Shown here: piece after piece, positions 62,583 through 64,000 of the stretch
Layout: every line of letters starts with the position of its first letter
Numbering within the stretch: the stretch's first letter is position 1
Assembly (NCBI GenBank): GCA_041751095.1
Contig: JBGSYC010000062.1
Coordinates: 1 to 64,000, forward strand
From: JADCRZ01 sp041751095
GTDB lineage: Bacteria > Bacteroidota > Bacteroidia > Chitinophagales > Chitinophagaceae
Length of the DNA stretch: 64,000 bases
Reading direction: 5' to 3'
Made by a program: the position numbers and the translations under genes
Notes under the pieces: generated by a model
The model's input: only the letters and a program-made list of their open reading frames with translations
Database searches by the model: none
What the model was told of the DNA's origin: nothing

Positions 62583-62999
62583 TCATTTCCTTTTGAATTG
62601 AATAAGCAGCAACCCGTTCGGGATTAGGGCTTCCGCTTTGACCATGTCAGGATAGTAATCTTTTATCTTCCATACTTTGTTTAGCTTTTGCAAAGGAGGG
62701 CCCGAAGCGGGAAAATCAGAGGTAAAGGTCAGGCTGTTAAAATCTCCGCTCCACTTACCTGATTGCGTTTCCGAACTTTTAATGGCCTCAAGGGTGCCAT
62801 TCTTGTAAAAACGGAATTCATAATCTTCATAATCAGTGGTAATGTCAACTGCGTTCTCATTTACATGCTTAAGGTACCAGCGTCCGCTGGTCATTACCCG
62901 GAGGATATAATTTTCTTTCTGGTCATCGATAATTTTCTTACAAGAAGGCGATGCAAGAATGATGGTGATCGTTAGAAAAAATAAAATGCCCTTTTTCAT
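62583..62999 (-). CDS. Lipocalin-like lipoprotein of unknown function
   Basis: A 138-residue lipoprotein with signal sequence and lipobox LASPSC (lipidated Cys near residue 20), followed by a domain with WYLKHVNENAVDITTDYEDYEFRFYKNGTLEA and LTFTSDFP, the pattern of small lipocalin-like or DUF proteins in Bacteroidota. No catalytic motif is visible. It is six bases downstream of the M32 carboxypeptidase gene and may be cotranscribed with it. Confidence 0.75.
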   Translation of the reverse strand: MKKGILFFLTITIILASPSCKKIIDDQKENYILRVMTSGRWYLKHVNENAVDITTDYEDYEFRFYKNGTLEAIKSSETQSGKWSGDFNSLTFTSDFPASGPPLQKLNKVWKIKDYYPDMVKAEALIPNGLLLIQFKRK

Positions 63000-63005
63000 C
63001 GTAGC

Positions 63006-64000
63006 TTATACGTGGAATTGATAAATATCCCCGTATTTCCGTTGTATGTAAGATACAAAATAATCGGTATCAAGCGGCTGGCCCGTTATGCGCCGGCACA
63101 GCTCTTCACTGTTGAATTTCCTCCCGTAAAGGTGTATGTTCGTTCTTAGCCATTTGAGCAGGTTCATCGTATTGCCTCTTGCAAGGTCTTCTTCAAGCAT
63201 GAAAGCTTCTTTCCCGGCGGCATGGTAAAATTGAGCCGCATAAAAGCTGCCAAGGCTATATGTCGGAAAGTAACCAAAGCTGCCGTGGCTCCAGTGAACA
63301 TCCTGCAGACATCCCCGCTTATCATCAGGAACCGTAATGCCCAGGTACTTCCTGTATTTATCATTCCAGTATGCCGGGATATCTGCCGGTGCAAGAGACC
63401 CTTCAATTAACTGCTTTTCAAGCTCATAACGGATCATCACATGAAAATGGTATGTTACTTCATCTGCTTCCGTCCTTATAAGGGAAGATTGAACTTTATT
63501 GATGCCTGCATAAAACTCTTCTACGCTTACATGCTCAAACTGCGCAGGAAAGTACTGTGTCAGGGAAGAATAATGGTGTTTCCAGAAACCAGGGCTTCTG
63601 CCGACATTGTTTTCCCATAGCCTGGACTGAGATTCATGCATGCTTAACGAAGCATATTCACCCAACGGCAGCCCATATTCATCTGCCGGTAATCCCTGTT
63701 CATATAGTGCATGCCCTGCCTCATGTATACAGCTCCACGTCATATTAGCAAAGTCATGCGCATCTATCCGGGTAGTTATCCTGACGTCTGAAGAGCTGAA
63801 ATTTGTTGTAAACGGATGTTCTGCCAGATCCTGCCTTCCGGCATTTAAGTCAAAACCCAGATTCCGGATCAGCTCCAAACCGAATTCCCATTGCTTATCC
63901 TTTGGAAAATATTGGTGTAAAAACCGGTTGTTTACCTGAGGGCTGTTGCTGATTTTCTCAAGCAGGTGCTGTAATGGCCTGCGTAACTTATCAAAAGTGT
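63006..64000 (-). CDS. Carboxypeptidase M32 (Taq-type metallocarboxypeptidase), 5'-truncated by window edge
   Basis: The C-terminal 331 codons of a zinc carboxypeptidase of family M32. The zinc site HEAGHALYEQG (HEXXH) is present, and the third ligand glutamate lies in the ESQSRLWENNVGRS segment, both standard for the family. The frame stays open to the right edge (TFDKLRRPLQHLLEKI...), so the start lies outside the window; the first in-window start-like codon, near 63878, is not the real start. M32 enzymes of about 500 residues are the norm, so roughly one third is missing. Confidence 0.93.
   Translation of the reverse strand, partial: TFDKLRRPLQHLLEKISNSPQVNNRFLHQYFPKDKQWEFGLELIRNLGFDLNAGRQDLAEHPFTTNFSSSDVRITTRIDAHDFANMTWSCIHEAGHALYEQGLPADEYGLPLGEYASLSMHESQSRLWENNVGRSPGFWKHHYSSLTQYFPAQFEHVSVEEFYAGINKVQSSLIRTEADEVTYHFHVMIRYELEKQLIEGSLAPADIPAYWNDKYRKYLGITVPDDKRGCLQDVHWSHGSFGYFPTYSLGSFYAAQFYHAAGKEAFMLEEDLARGNTMNLLKWLRTNIHLYGRKFNSEELCRRITGQPLDTDYFVSYIQRKYGDIYQFHV

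Noticed and set aside
1..64000. CRISPR arrays, tRNA or rRNA genes
   Set aside because: No direct-repeat arrays with regular spacers, and no cloverleaf or conserved rRNA stretches were seen in the intergenic regions; I could not run a covariance search.

Overview
The window reads as a piece of a chromosome from a Bacteroidota bacterium, most likely of the Chitinophagaceae type (inference from gene content; no ribosomal RNA is present to place it). The signs are two giant PKD-domain proteins with the type IX secretion (T9SS) 'type B' C-terminal domain, each followed by a PorP/SprF-family gene, a separate type A T9SS sorting domain, BatA and YfbK-like VWA proteins, and promoter motifs of the Bacteroidota form TAnnTTTG, including one full TTG-N19-TAnnTTTG match ahead of grpE-dnaJ. 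Shine-Dalgarno sites are not prominent. No tRNA, rRNA, insertion sequence or CRISPR array was found.

Layout. 1-1033: tail of an unidentified gene, an imperfect palindrome that looks like a dispersed intergenic repeat, and an AT-rich stretch before dnaA that could be part of the origin. 1034-13182: housekeeping genes (dnaA, a fused two-domain peptide-type ABC ATPase, AMP nucleosidase, a lone HsdR-N nuclease-fold protein, a PmoA-family protein, glutamate dehydrogenase, ccmD/ccmC/ccmB heme-export genes, thymidine kinase, Kdo transferase waaA). 13272-19759: one compact nucleotide-sugar operon (WbpE-like aminotransferase, UDP-glucose dehydrogenase, UDP-xylose synthase, TviB/WbpA-like dehydrogenase, rmlB, rmlC) with no glycosyltransferase in it.

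19788-28644: a stress island of mostly small proteins: a holin-X-like membrane protein, YtxH, general stress protein 26, a small lipoprotein, CsbD, a 50-residue Lmo0937-type membrane protein, two orphan response regulators (one a sigma-54 activator), YihY/BrkB, a stress-type SDR and topoisomerase IB. 28685-32242: a four-gene translationally coupled operon with the order UbiA-type phosphoribosyltransferase, DprE1, DprE2, HAD phosphatase. This is the actinobacterial route to polyprenyl-phosphoryl-arabinofuranose, here in a Bacteroidota genome, next to a divergent GT-C membrane glycosyltransferase and a GT2 enzyme. I consider this the most interesting locus.

35048-64000: recG; first PKD/T9SS protein + PorP/SprF + a beta-barrel protein; LOG-family hydrolase; sodium:solute symporter; O-methyltransferase, glucosaminidase and hpt; two VWA proteins; dnaJ/grpE; an RlmI-like methyltransferase; a stand-alone T9SS sorting domain; a peroxiredoxin; the second PorP/SprF + PKD pair; a gene-poor kilobase; a toxin-antitoxin pair whose PIN-domain toxin carries an in-frame TAG; a lipoprotein; and an M32 carboxypeptidase cut by the window edge.
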